64,000 nucleotides of DNA, taken from positions 59,010,270 through 59,074,269 of the forward strand of contig CAIIXF020000001.1 in assembly GCA_903813345.2 (NCBI GenBank), written 5' to 3'. Every line of letters begins with the position of its first letter. Position 1 is the first letter of the stretch. This DNA is from Owenia fusiformis. Its lineage: Eukaryota > Annelida > Polychaeta > Sabellida > Oweniidae. Under the pieces are notes generated by a model that made no database searches, was not told where the DNA came from, and saw only the letters and a list, made by a program, of their open reading frames with translations. The position numbers and the translations under genes are program-made. Shown one piece after another: positions 36,501 to 49,700 of this stretch.

Positions 36501-39500
36501 CAATGAGTGAACTTGGTGACCTGATAGCTGATGAAGAGACGCAAAAGGAAATTCATGGACTTTGGGAGGTAATGAGAATACTACATTGATGAAGTTTTAA
36601 AAGGGGCTAATGTTCTTAATTAATTATTAATTGTATTTGTAAGGTGATCAAACTTTTGCCGCGTTTTCAATGAATCTGATGAAAACATGTCCAAATAAAT
36701 AAAATCTTTTATTTTTTCATTTTGATTCATCAAAACGAAGCAACTTTGTTACTCCACAGTGGGGCTCCATTGGGCCTGAGGGTAGCTTTAAGTATGCTAC
36801 ATAAAGTAGAACAAAATATGGTAATAATACCCTTATTATACTTGTATATGGTGTATGATTATTATTGTATGTTTTTAGGAGTATGAGCACCAGAGCAGTG
36901 AGGAGGCAAAGGTTGTAAAAGACCTGGACAGATTTGAGATGGTACTACAGGCCCATGAGTATGAGGTCCAAGAGAACAGACCAGGGGAACTACAGGACTT
37001 CTTTGATTCTACAAAAGGTGAGATCATTAAATATCTGGTTTGTCTGAGTCGTCCCATGGTAATGCTGAACATCACATTGTGCTAAAGTGTGATGAAGCCT
37101 GTTAACCCCCCTACACATTTCAATTGCACACCTTATCATATTGTGTATAACTGAATAGTCAACTGCTTTCTCTTACCCAATGAACTATTTCTAGAAAGCT
37201 CATGATTCAACTTGTAAGGTTTTCTCCCATTTCTACTGTACACTTTGACCCATTGTTGACCCATTCTGAGGTTTACTGGGCAAATTATCTATCTCGCTTG
37301 AAAACCAAAACTTTACTGTTCACTGAGACCACAAGTCAAGCATTAGGTCCAGCAGGTTAATGATACCTGTATTTAGGCAAGCTAAATCTCATTGAAAGAA
37401 GATCTGTCTTGTGGCATGTTTTCTGTATTGAGAAAAGTAAAAGCATAGTTAGGCCATTGAAAGGTGCATCATGTGAAGAATATCATTTAGTGGAGAAAAC
37501 AGTGACCTTATATTACATCTAAAATTTAAGAGATGTGGATAAATCACTTTTAAGTCTAGATGTCCAACTAAAACCTACAAAATTCAATTTACTGAAATTC
37601 ACCCTTGGCCCCTGTGTCCTATTCCCAAAGTTTTTTACTGTTTTGATATAAGTTAAAACAGACCTGGGCTGCTGGAGTCAGGTGTTTCTCAGGTATTCCT
37701 TTACTCATTCTATATGTCTCACCCTTTGGGTGGCACTGGTCCACTTCTGTCCAATTAAAACCAACAGATATGCTTTTTAGAGTGTCTTATATAGAGGATA
37801 TCCTATGATTTATGAGTGATATGATTTTTATCCACGAAAGGATATGATATCTGCATGAGCGGGTGTAGCAAGAGAGTGCAGATATCAATATCCATGTGTG
37901 GATTAAAATCATATCAAGAGTAAATCATAGGATGTTCTTTTTATTCCATAGTTAAAGTCATCATCAGAAGTGATTTAATTCGAATTTTCCAAACGATCGG
38001 CAATGTTGATACTTAGCCTCGTTTTGAGTCTGAAGTAGCAAAAATCCATAATTCATAATTCATAAGTGAAGATTTGTCAAAAATATCATATTTTACCACT
38101 GATTACAAAAACACTGTTTTTATTTCGACATGTTATCCTATGAATATCATGCTTACTATGGAATAATATATTGAATGTCATGTATGTTTTTCAAAATAGT
38201 GACAGAAAAAAATAAAAAAGATAATATTTTTTCGTGTCAAATTTGAATTCTATGATTTTGCTCCTCAACAGGATGTTGAACATAATTAACTTTTAATGGC
38301 CTATGCCAGTCATGGCTTGGCAGACTAGAGACTACCATGCAAGGGTGATGCACTTTTGTTCCATCTATTGATTAACAAGTATTTCCAAGTTATTTAAAAC
38401 TGTTTAGTGCCATTTGAAATAAGGAGGAGTTTTTCTGATGTGTGGCATGTCTTAGGGGTAAATGTTGAATATTCTCAAGGGTAGACTCGAGTATAACCAT
38501 TATCATAATTTGTAATTAAATATTCTTGGAATGTGGTATATGTTGGTGATTTGTATGCTCTTTTATAACATATGTTATCCATATTCATAAAGGCTTTATT
38601 ACATGGCTAGATTTTGAAATGCATTTTGACTTCTAATTTAAATCATTATATTATTGCATTATGCTCATTTTATATTAGATTTGATTGTCTTATATTGTAA
38701 GAGGTGGGTACATTGTTTATTCAAATTAAGAGAAGTGGTTTTTAGAGTTTTTTATGTACCAATTCAGTTTTTATTAAGATTATCTTTATCTGTTGTATCA
38801 ATCTGTGCATGTAAGAGCATGTATTTTTATACTATAAATATTTAAGAAGATATAGTCTGTACTGCACTTTTTCAATGAAGAAATTTAAATGAGCATGTTT
38901 TTTAAATTAGCATCTGTCATATTTTGAGGAGCTACTATTATTGCAAATACGGCATTCTTATATGCATTTATTGGCTTGCTTGTTTATGTAAATAACATGT
39001 AAACATCTCCCTGGATCATTTTCTGCTTGAAAAAGTAATTCATTAGTCTGTCAAATTTTAAATAGATCCAAAATACGCCCCAAGGTTTTGCTCCATCAAA
39101 TTGAATTAAGTGATTTCTGATATGGGTGTAAATCAAAGTTTGCTCCAAGGTTTATTGGGAAGGTGATAAATCAGTAAATGAAATATCATGTTTGTGTATG
39201 ATAATTCTGAGCGACACCCTTTTCCTGTTATTCTTTGACACTACTGTCTTGTAATCTAAATTCAATGAATTCTAAATTATGAAATTAAACCAATTGTATC
39301 AGAGAATGATAACTTGGTGTATTATGCTTATGTGTTTTCCTTTGTTGTTAAAATCAAAATGTGACAAATCAAATTAAAGATTTAAGCAGACCATCAATCT
39401 TATCCCTAACAATGAAATAAAATTGGGGCACCTGCCAAAAATTCTAGTTATGCTGATGTTTAACAAATTATGTCTCATGCCATACTCTTTTCGTTCAACT

Positions 39501-42500
39501 TTTTAGATGTATTGAGGCTCACACTGTATTTTTGCACTTATTTCTTCAGAGAGATTCATTCATGAACATTTCCACATTTATTGCCATCATCTATTGTTTG
39601 AATATTTAAAACATATTGACTGAAATATATTATGAGATATATTTTAAATCAGCATTCATGGACCATCATTGATGAAAGTTCATTCAAACAACGGGACTGT
39701 ATCCTGGCCTCTTTGTAACATTTCTCTACCTGTCTATCTTTATGTTTCTATAGCCCTTTGACATTAAATGATTTTCCACCTGGACTGCTACTGTCTCTCC
39801 AACACTGTCCAGTATCAATTACATGTTTATTTTGAAGATTTATTCAAGAAAACAAATTGTTCCTATTGTCACTTGCTCTATATGGGCTCTTTTGTAAAAG
39901 AACAAGTTTAGTAGAAAATTGTGGTCATACAGAGATAAAGCCTTTAGAAATATTTGTGGACTTCATAAACATAAATTATAATTTGATTAATTTCTTGTAT
40001 GGCTTCACTATTAAACTGCGAGTGGAAATTGAAAATAAACATGGCTTGATAATATGAAAATATTGATATTATTTGTGATTTTGTATTGAAGAAGTCCTTC
40101 TTGATGACAAGTATAAATTAAACTTAAAACTGACTTTTATTGGGACAATCACCAAATGCATTCAGTGTTTGGATAATTCCTTAATAAACATTCATAGATA
40201 TTGCATGTTGTTTTAAAATATTTTGAATGACATTTTGATCTTTGATTTGGATAATGTTTGAATGTTGTAAGAAAAGGACATTAGATAGGAAACATTGTTT
40301 GTTTGATTTCTGACCTGATCATTTTTAATGGACAAATAAAATATCTTTTTCCATTTGGTTGTGTTTCATATTTTTTGGTACATGGTAAACAGTCGACATT
40401 TCATGTTTTTTATGTTTTTTTCAACAGGTGGTCACTGTAAAATATTCCAGATAAGGGACATATTCAAGAGATATTTTTTACTATACATTGACTTCTTTGT
40501 TATGAAAATAAAGAACTAAACCGTTTAAAAAGTAAGCAATTGACATTTTATGATATATTTATTTGATGTGTGTTTAAACCATAAATCAAATGTGCATATT
40601 TGCTGGACATTTAAAAAGTAAAATATATGAACTTTTTCAACTGACTGCACATTTCCTATCTATGTATATTCATGAGAGAGACTAGAGCAGTAGGCGAAAC
40701 AGTGATTACCTTGATTGCATAATAAGCTGTTAAAAACGTTCACCATTGAAGTTAACTTTTTAAAAGATTTATATTTTGCTCTGTAAATATAACACAATAT
40801 GAAGAGATAATGATGTCCTCTAGCCTGGGATCCCTAAATACTCTCACCCCAGGCTAATTATGCCCCCGGGCTCAACCCTGCGGCCAGCTTCAAAGATTGC
40901 CCTCTGGCCCTTGTAAGTCTAGATTCCCATTGTAGCATACCTTACATATCATGTGAAATCAATTCAAAAAACTTAAAACAAAATTTTTGTTACCAATCTT
41001 CCTGCTTTTTCCAATTGATTTTAAGTTTATAATCCAAAGCTTTATTTCATCTTATTTAAATGGAACTCAAGTTTTACTTTGAGTATTCTAGCAAAAAGTA
41101 TTTTAGATGATTTGTAAGAGAGGTAATTACAAGAAAACCTACTCAGCCCAGTTAGTATCTATTCATAGGTCCCTCTCTAAAGGCTCAAATTTAGCAAGAA
41201 ACAACTTTTCATTGTGGTCAATAGTTTTGGAGTTGTATACAAATACCTTTATAAACCACACTCTACATCTGTCAATGGTGATCTATTGGAATGTTTCCCT
41301 TTTTGGGGACAAACTCATAAAGTTATTTTTGTGAAGCTTTGAACTTTCAAAATATCTTCTCACTGGGGTATCAGAAGATTTGTTCTGAAGATTTCCCTCA
41401 CACAGTTGCATAGTATGTTATGTCATCTGATATATTTCTTTCTGTATAGTTTATAGATATTTTCTCAGCAGTGGGCAGCTTTATCTAAATTTCTAACAAA
41501 TGCTATGGATTAGAATGAAACCCCTGATGAATGTGAACAATTATATTTGAATGTTTTGAAAATTATTCAGGGAATTTCCCTTTTATATGATGGTTTGACA
41601 CAATATTTTTTTCTTAACTTGTAAAAGGCAAAACTATTTTTTTCCAGAAATAAACTACTCGCTATAATATTTTTGGATCAACCATAATAGCACCAATAAT
41701 GCAGGATGGACTTTTGCATCTCAGTTTTTGAGATTTAATTTGTATCCTACCTTATTTTGAAGTATACCTTTTGAAAATTTTCGTGGTAAATCTGGTATAA
41801 CTGCAGTTAGGACCTTTTAACTAAACTGGACACAGATTGTGAAACAGATTATTCTAAGAGTCATATTCCTCATACATATGTGCATGTTTTGTTCAATGAA
41901 TAAAAAACTGCGTATGAGATCAATTAGTGAATAAATATTGTGTGAATATATACATAAAAACAAACTTAAAAAAACAGTTATTAGATTTTCACCTTTGTGC
42001 TATTATTTCCAGAGTGTGACACTCCTACAAAAGTCTTGCCCTAAGGGAATGACCTGTCTAAGTAAATTGTGAGCCTATATAAGCCTATTAGGACCTATTA
42101 GCCACCCGTGAGTCTGAGCTTTAAGCATGAAAACATCCCAACCCCTTTGCCTGGGGCCCCCATTTTAATCACCTACATTTAATATACATGTGGTCCTTAC
42201 AGGCCCAAACTAGCCACTTGTTAAGTGATTGGGTGTCGAAAGTAATATTTACTTGTAAAGGATTGGTTATTGTGACCATGCAGCAGTCAATGCCTCAAAG
42301 GGGTCCAATATTTGCCCAAGGGTTATTTCTGTCCATCAATGTCACACTTGTATTTCTCAGCATTGAACAGATTGTCAAAAAGAACTTTTTCAGATTTCAA
42401 ATCCTGATTATTAGAAATATTGTTATAAAAAACAGGGCTCTAATTTAAGCATGTTAGATTATATCTTGATTTCTGCTTGAAGGATATTAAAAACGTTTAC

Positions 42501-44613
42501 ATTTTACAATTCAATTCCTAATAACACTTTCAACCTCTTCATAATAACACAAGACCATGTCCTATATTAGTAGTATACTAGTGAAATGTCAACAAGGCAT
42601 TAACATGCAAAATGTCAAAACCTGCCATTTGGTACAGATGCTGAGCACCAAACACCAACTACCAAACACCAAAGGCCAAACACTGTCTACATAAAAGTTG
42701 GAGTCAATAACAATATCTCATTTGTAGTGGTTACACAAAAATGTAAACTATGTAAATGACACAAACTACAAAATATTTGAATAGTAATATTTAATTTTTT
42801 CTCACTACTAGAATATAGTATTTATTTTACAAAAACAAAATATTTCATTTTTTTCAAATTCGGTAGGAAATTAAATACAGTATTAAATCACTATGTACCA
42901 GTGATAGTAACAGAAAATCATTTCAATAAATTACTTCAATAGGCTTTTATACATCGGTTCACACCAGATGCTTCAAATAATGGATAATCAGAAGAAAGTT
43001 TATATCTGGATTTAAGTGGCCTCAGTAGTTATTTTCCACAATGTTGACTGTTATTACAAACAAGCAGCCTGGGGCTTGATACAAAAGCCCCTAAGTATTG
43101 TCTCATTAGCCTGCAGTGGCGGTACTTTGGCCTTAGGGGAAACAACCACAATTGCCCCTTGGCCATTGTCCATAGGCATTGTTAAGCACCTCTAGAGTGA
43201 GAAACCCTAACTCCTTAAGTGTTTAATATTTCCAACTGTGGACACCTCAACTCTGTGGTTTTTCGTGGTTCTTTCGATGTGTTAATACAAGTTCCAAGAC
43301 CCCCTCGTGTTACACACTGGTCAATCTTTAACTTATTTCTAATATCTAATGAGTACTTTATCATGCACTTATTAAATTAATTGTAGAACTTGATGAATTG
43401 AAATATAGATAATTACTTTTACAGAAATTGTGGGGAAATAAAGCCTGAGTCTTATTTGGTTTATAAATGGGTCACAGTGACTTAAAGAGGGTAAAGTGAC
43501 ATTCTCCATCCCAGATTTTCGAGATGAATGAAAAAGGCGTAAAATATATGATCGTTAGTTAAATCATAAGCATGCATAATGCGAATAAATATGTAATATT
43601 TATAACTCCCAGGCATTACTTTCGCTCTCCTGATTGTTTTTTTCAGGAGCCTATTTACAACTTTTTATTTTGGTAATTACTAAGAAGGAGACAACAAAAC
43701 CCAAGAGGACCATATTTCTACACCTTCACATACATAAAACATTATATCTTGAAAAAGATATCATTTAAGTTAATAGAGTTTATACATGTCTCAAAAAATC
43801 TATTTTTGAGTATTGAGCCTTTCGAAAGTTAACATGACAAACAAATGTTCTATTGACTCTATTTAAAAAAAAAGTTTTTTCAATTTCCTCACCATGATTT
43901 TGAGAGAATAATGTCAGTCAAAATTGTTTTAGTTTAATGATCAAATATTCAAAGTTCAATTATTTAAGTAATAATATCATATTTGAAATTCACATGCTGA
44001 ACAATATCTAAAAAATGTTTCGCGGTAATCTATTATATTGTCAACAGTTTGGGGTTTGGACATCTTACACTTCTTCATGTATGTGCATTTCCAAATAAAC
44101 CTCTCTCTGGATTGATGTAAAAATGTTCAGGGGTGTTTTTTGGCATGGAATATAAAACTAATTTGATTTTTGGCATGTTCGGTAAATTTCTGGTGATATT
44201 TATTTCTCGGTAAAATATTTCTCTCTGTGTGTCTTGTTATGTGGGTCCCTTTATCATAAACTAATGATAATATTTTTGTTTTATTGAATGGATGAATATT
44301 TCATTTACTTTGCACATTTAAATGATATAATTATTTTCTTTAAAATGAAAATTGAGTAATGTCAAGTACAAAAAAGTAAGAACAAAACAATGTGACTTTA
44401 ATACACATTAGGAACACAATTGTATGTCTATTTGAATATTTTCTTCTTGTTTTTCTTGCAGGTAAGTTCCAGCATCCAGGAGTGCAGGAATGGGTAGACC
44501 AACTCTATAGCAACAGAGACAAACATCTCCAAACCAAATCATCACATAACCCAAAGAAACAGAAACTTGACAGGACTTCAAATACTCAAGCAACTGATTC
44601 TGAATCTAGTTAA
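33590..44613 (+). CDS. HDDC2: HDDC2, HD-domain 5'-deoxynucleotidase, 6 exons
   Basis: Exons are 33590-33646, 35498-35628, 36051-36153, 36497-36568, 36879-37017 and 44462-44613. All are GT-AG and in phase, giving 217 aa, close to the human length. Conserved blocks are [53 protein letters not shown], the [10 protein letters not shown] motif, [20 protein letters not shown] and [13 protein letters not shown]. Metal ligands of the HD fold are visible as His40, His71-Asp72 and Asp138. The family removes phosphate from deoxynucleoside 5'-monophosphates in a metal-dependent reaction; the role here is taken from the family. The Lys/Ser-rich tail ([10 protein letters not shown]) is poorly conserved. 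The last intron is 7.4 kb, and its acceptor is followed directly by GTAAGT. The gene lies just downstream of HEY, as in human chromosome 6. Confidence 0.97.
33773..34013. mobile_element. Tc1/mariner-type MITE in HDDC2 intron 1
   Basis: TACAGTTGGGGACATAAATA at the left is inverted at the right as TATTTTTGTCCCCAACTGTA-like sequence. TA lies at both ends. Total length is 241 bp, non-coding. AATGACAGGT continues the pairing inside the left arm. Confidence 0.8.
34318..35127. mobile_element. Foldback element in HDDC2 intron 1
   Basis: GTCAATGCTTTTTGCTATAA at 34318 pairs with TTATAGCAAAAACATTGAC near 35109-35127. An inner pair is AATAGGTATAAGGGACGTTA near 34818 with its inverse ending in CTTATACCTATT near 35077. 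The segment at about 34690-34800 (TTCACGGTGTTCCAGATGG) recurs inverted at 52315-52415. It is probably composite. Confidence 0.6.
35761..35853. mobile_element. Probable decayed poly-G MITE in HDDC2 intron 2
   Basis: CCAAGGGGGAGGGG at the left and CCTCCTGGCTACAGGCC at the right recall the 5951 family. The G/C runs are shorter and the interior is largely lost. Confidence 0.45.
37018..44461 (+). other. HDDC2 intron 5 (7.4 kb)
   Basis: Very AT-rich and without recognisable exons. It holds a dispersed repeat at 37785-38170 and small G/C-richer islands with CAGCCTGG/CCAGGCTA-type hairpins near 40820 and 43070. There is a run of CCAAACACC-like repeats at 42647-42690. Confidence 0.6.
37785..38170 (+). 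repeat. Dispersed palindromic repeat, copy A
   Basis: It starts at TCTTATATAGAGGATATCC and includes ATGATTTATGAGTGATATG with its inverse about 100 bp later. It continues through TTTTCCAAACGATCGGCAA and CCTCGTTTTGAGTCTGAAG to CTATGGAATAATATA. The same order of blocks recurs at 62271-62685. Confidence 0.75.
44462..44467 (+). promoter_or_regulatory. Recursive-splice-like junction at HDDC2 intron 5 acceptor
   Basis: The acceptor TTTTTCTTGCAG is followed at once by GTAAGT, a perfect donor. The GTAAG bases are also coding (Gly-Lys of GKFQHP). Confidence 0.5.
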
Positions 44614-46500
44614 TGGATAGTGAAACAGTACATAGATAAATAGAGGCTAGAGTATCACATTCCGATATTCATTTAGTGTTCATTAGACACTGGAGAGGTT
44701 AAGCTAACGATGTTTTTCACAACGTAACCGTGAACGCAAAGTACAAAAATTAACAAAGGAATGTATCGAGCGCTCATAGTTTTATGCGCGCTTAGTCTAC
44801 TTCAGATACTCTTTCAGCTTCAGAGTTTCGGGTTTAGAACGGGAGATTTGAATATTTGACGTTGGGTCAACGGGAACCATTTTACTCGTGTCTATTGAAC
44901 ACTATGCTGTCAATTTTGATTTCGATGTACAGTTGAATTCTTGCTGAACACGATGATGTATGTCATGCATGATTTAGCGCCAAAAATCTTACGAAACGAG
45001 CTCGTTTAAAATATGTATTAGAAAACCAGCTATAAAACCGCATCAATGACATACTATAGAATCATTACACGCTATGGTGTAGTCTAAACAAACACTGGAT
45101 TTGAACGGCTATTTATATGAGAAGGCTACATGAATTTGTATATGGTCGAGTGATACGTACAGGTTCAGTTTCGATTATATATGCAAAGCTTAACCTCTCC
45201 ACTATCACTAATCTACCTGAAGGGAAAATTGACATTTAAACACGCACAACCCTTTATTCACTATATACATGTGTAAATGTATTTGAATATGATATTATAA
45301 TACCCAAGAATACAGTAAGAACATTCTAATCTAAATACCCCTATGACTGACCAAAAGCATTTCGAATTGGCATGTCAGTGAGAGGAACTAAGAAATATTA
45401 GAATGTGCAAGTTTGACTGTACACTAGTAGCCAGTTATTTACAGAAAGATGCAATTTGTTAAGTGGGACTGTCTGTATTTGTTCAGCAGAATGAACATCA
45501 TAACCTTGAAGCTACATGAACTTTAATCAAATCAAGCTGTAGAAAAAGTGCACATTTTGAAGTGGTTATTGTGGCTGCTGACTTTGGTGAAGAACATGAA
45601 TAATTTGAAGAACATGATTTCCAGAGTGCTTAGAATCTCACATCGAATCAGACTGTCTCTTGACCTCCTTCCCTCGATCTACTTTTATATCTTTTGGGAG
45701 GGCATTGTTTGAGGTCACAAAAGCAAAATTAGACGAGTGTCACTCTACAGGTTAGTTGAACATGACTGCCATCTATAGAATCATTTATAAGTATATTACT
45801 CATTGAGGAGTTTTTTAAGAGGTGTTCAGAAGCAATTTTTAGTCGTCCAATTAATCATATTTTCAACATCAGAGCAATACACTAATGTGCAACTTTTAAG
45901 TCAACAGTCCATTTACAGTGGAGTTCTGTGAGAAATATACAAAAGAAATTGTACAAAAAAACAGATCAGAGGAACAATTTAAAACCTTGTTACGACAATT
46001 CAGTTTTGTTGTACATCTATCGACAAAATAGTGTTATTGTATGAAAGGACCACATGCTCAAGGATTGGATTTTATTTTTATGTATGTAGTTATTTTAAAT
46101 GTTACTTCAGGTAAGAGTCAACTACCCTTCTGATAACATATTGATCTCTTTGGTTGATGCAATCATAATTGTGTCATTTTTAAAATTATTTCTGTTTTTA
46201 TCATGCATAGGCTGTAAACTACAATCAAGGTGCATAAGTATAAAATATACATTTAACTTTATCTCTCATTGCTTTTGTTTATTTTGTTCCCTCTTCACAA
46301 ATGGAAATTGTCATTGTTCAATGCTGGGTCTACAGGTCTAGGATTGTGGTCACCTACACTTTACAGAAGTACAAGTCCAGGATTGTGGTCACCTACACTT
46401 TACAAAAGTACAAGGCTATGATGTCCAAGCAGAAGTACGATCATATTGTTGGAACAATGGGCCTGATTATATTTTTTAATAAAGAAAAGCTATAACAAAG
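44614..46500 (+). other. HDDC2 3' flank / probable 3' UTR
   Basis: No gene recognised. The first clear AATAAA on the plus strand that I notice is at 46478-46483. A two-copy direct repeat (GATTGTGGTCACCTACACTT, unit about 39 bp) lies at 46338-46415. Whether the transcript reaches 46480 is unknown. Confidence 0.4.
46338..46415. repeat. 39 bp tandem duplication
   Basis: GATTGTGGTCACCTACACTT and its flanks occur twice in direct succession with one or two differences. Confidence 0.75.
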
Positions 46501-46524
46501 TACTTACACATTAACAACAGTACA

Positions 46525-46722
46525 TTTATTTTATAAAAACACAATTAAATGATGACATCATGAGGACAAATGTACTTTACAGTATGTTAAATGAACAGAC
46601 TCCTTTGAACAATAGCTTGAAAGATGATAAAAATTGGAACATATAGTTCAGATATATGGTTCAAAATGTCTGAATGGAACAAATATTTCTTTTCAATATC
46701 ATCTCCCAGAATTACTTTTATT
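46525..46722 (-). terminator. SRPRB polyadenylation signals
   Basis: AATAAA on the minus strand lies at 46722-46717 (just after the stop) and at 46530-46525. The second would place the SRPRB 3' end almost on top of the plus-strand AATAAA at 46478. Confidence 0.45.
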
Positions 46723-46757
46723 TAAAAGGGATGATTAATGGAAATATCCTTGAGATA

Positions 46758-49700
46758 TTATGCAATTTTTTCTATCCATTCATACAATTCCTTCAGATCT
46801 CCATCGCTGTCTTCAAGTCCTTTGCAACTACACTCTACAAATTCTACTTTCAGCCCTTTAAGATCACTGAACTCAAATTCCTTATTTTTCTTGCCCAGGA
46901 ATACTACAGAGTTTGAGGAATTATCTTGTCCCTGGAGAGCAGCCGATCGGCTTACACGAACTTTATTCCTGGAAATAATATACAAGCGTTATATACTTGA
47001 AGGCATCCCGAAGAAAATTGAGTATCTCAATAGGGACCAAGGGAGATGCATATATTCACTCGCTAGATACACTTTATATTCTCACATATTATGCACATAG
47101 AACCTCAGTAAGTATGGGATAAATTAGGGTTATGTACTGGGAGGTTTTGGATATGGGGTTTATCCAGAGGGATATATGAATATCTATTTTAGGAACCAAA
47201 GGTAGATGTGCATATCTCGCAAGGGATAGTAATTTTTTCATCATTTTTTCACATTTTTTTCAAAATTTTTTCTTATTTTTTACAATTTTTTTTTCAAAGC
47301 GGGAAGATGTGCCCTGGAGCGGGAGATATGGTGGGAGATCTGGAAGTTCTGGATATGGAAACCTCATAATCAGGATATGGGATATATCTTACCAACTTAT
47401 CTCCCTAAAACTCTACTTGGCATAGGATAAATGGGATTATCAATGAAGCCTTAGAGTAGAATATACTGTTATTCATGCAGTTTAATAAAGGGTTTTGCCA
47501 GCCATCATAATCCATAAATGTTTTCAACAGTTTTCAAAACAAATGATATTCATTAAAATAAACGCTTCTTTCTTCAAGCATCCAGAAATGCAAGTCTCAT
47601 TCCGTTGCTTCACCATCAATAATGATTTATACTCACATTTCTTTTTCAAGCTGTGATTTAATAACTTTGGAGCCCTTTGCCATGGTGATATCTTGTTTGT
47701 TGCAGGCTACGACTATTGGGGTTCTGTTACTTGAGATCACTTTGTCAGTCAGCAAATTGTACAAACATCTAAAACATTCAATAGGTAAATCATTTATCTC
47801 AATGTAAAACAATAAACAGTGTATATTGGTGTTTTATATATTTTCATTTTCAATTTATATAGATTAAATCATTTTAAGATTGAGAGTTTGTGTACATGTA
47901 TTCATATTCATAAATTAGAATTTGATTGAAACGAACTCATACTCACATGACATCTATATTATAGTTTGATTTGATCATGCGCATTGAGCAATTTTAAAAA
48001 TAATGCTGGAAAGGAGTCCATATTGTACATAGTATATGTAATATTAAAGTCCTTTTTGCATTATACTTACTCTGCTACATCTTTCAGTTCTTTGCTAAAT
48101 GTAAGACTGTCTACCATGAAGACAATGGCCCTGAAACACAAAACACAGTATATAGAAATATTATTACACTTGAGCATTATGCAACACTCTTTTGATTTTC
48201 AAATTGTCCAATTATAGAAATTACCTATTTAGGAGCAATTTTCCACTAAAATCTAGATCTCTATGAAACCAAGGTAATGGGTGAACTCAGATTGATTTAA
48301 AAATAGAACAATTACTAGTATAAGAGAGAACCCAAACTAGAAGTCACATTTTCAAAAATAATTCAATTTTCAAAGTTGATTAACAATTTTCGAAACCATA
48401 CTTCCAGAGGTACTTTTACATGTATATTTCAAATATGATATCACTTTGACTGAATTTTGAATATTTAATGAAGTAAATCAAGATTATCTCTACTCGCATC
48501 TAGTCTATTGTCATGTTAAGTTGAAGACTATCACTACCAGGCCAGTTAGGCCAGATATTATTCTATTCAAATGGCTTCACTTAGGTGTCCTCTTGCATTC
48601 TTGAGATCTGTAATGTTGGTATGAAAGTTTCATACCTGGCAGTATCCTTGTATTTGTCCACAAGCTGAGGCCTGATCCTCTCATGTCCTGGAACATCTAG
48701 AATATTCAATACGCCACCCTGGAACACAAACAGATAATGTCATTGGAAATTGTACAAGGAATTTGTGTAATAAAAAGTACAGTGAGTTCTGGGCTCACAT
48801 CTTGTCGGTCAGCAAAGAGAAAAGTGAATGGAGGATAAAATGGCAGCTAATTAAAAAAGCAGATATAAATTTTTGCCAATTGTTTTACAAAATTATCCCA
48901 TTAAACTACTCTTTACAGTGGCATGTTTTTTACAATGCAGGACACCTGAAATCAGTTTTAAAGCTACTGAATTGACAAAAAGTGAATTTTCCACAACTAA
49001 AATGGCAGCCACTTTGAAATTAGGCAAGCTATTGAACCAGGAGGGACTTCACAGGAGGGACTTCTGTATTAGAGAGGAACCAAAATAATTTAAAATAGGA
49101 ATCTTATTGACCTAGGTTTTAAAACATGCTTCTATTGTTGACTGACTGAGAGATAAATGGACAAATCAATGTTAACTAAAATGGCTGAAAAAAAACTATA
49201 CATATAATTTTTTGCAGATTTTTTGTAACAAAATTATAGCATAAAGTGACATGTCTTTTTACGATGCAGGACACCTGAAAATATTTATAAAGCTAGCAAA
49301 CGGTCCAAAAGTGAATTAGGCGAGACGAAAATGACCGCCATTTTGAAAATAGGCGAGCTTTTGAACCAGGAGTCATATGGGGGGTTTTAAAGCAAATGGT
49401 CCAAAAGTGAATTTCGGTAGACAAAAATGGTGGCCATTTTTAAATTAGGTGAGCTTTTGAACCAGGAGTCATAGGGAGGCTTTCTATATTGATTTTGAAC
49501 AAAAATAACTCAAAACAGGAATCCTATCAACAGAGGTTTTTGGAAGACAGTTGGACTGGTGAACAGACAGACGGACGGACAGACAGACGGACAAGTGAGT
49601 AATTGCAATAGCTCACCATGTGAGTTAATAAAAAATAGGATCATTATTTGAAAACAAGGCGATTTTGAAGGGAGTTTTACTGGATCACTGGCGGATCCAG

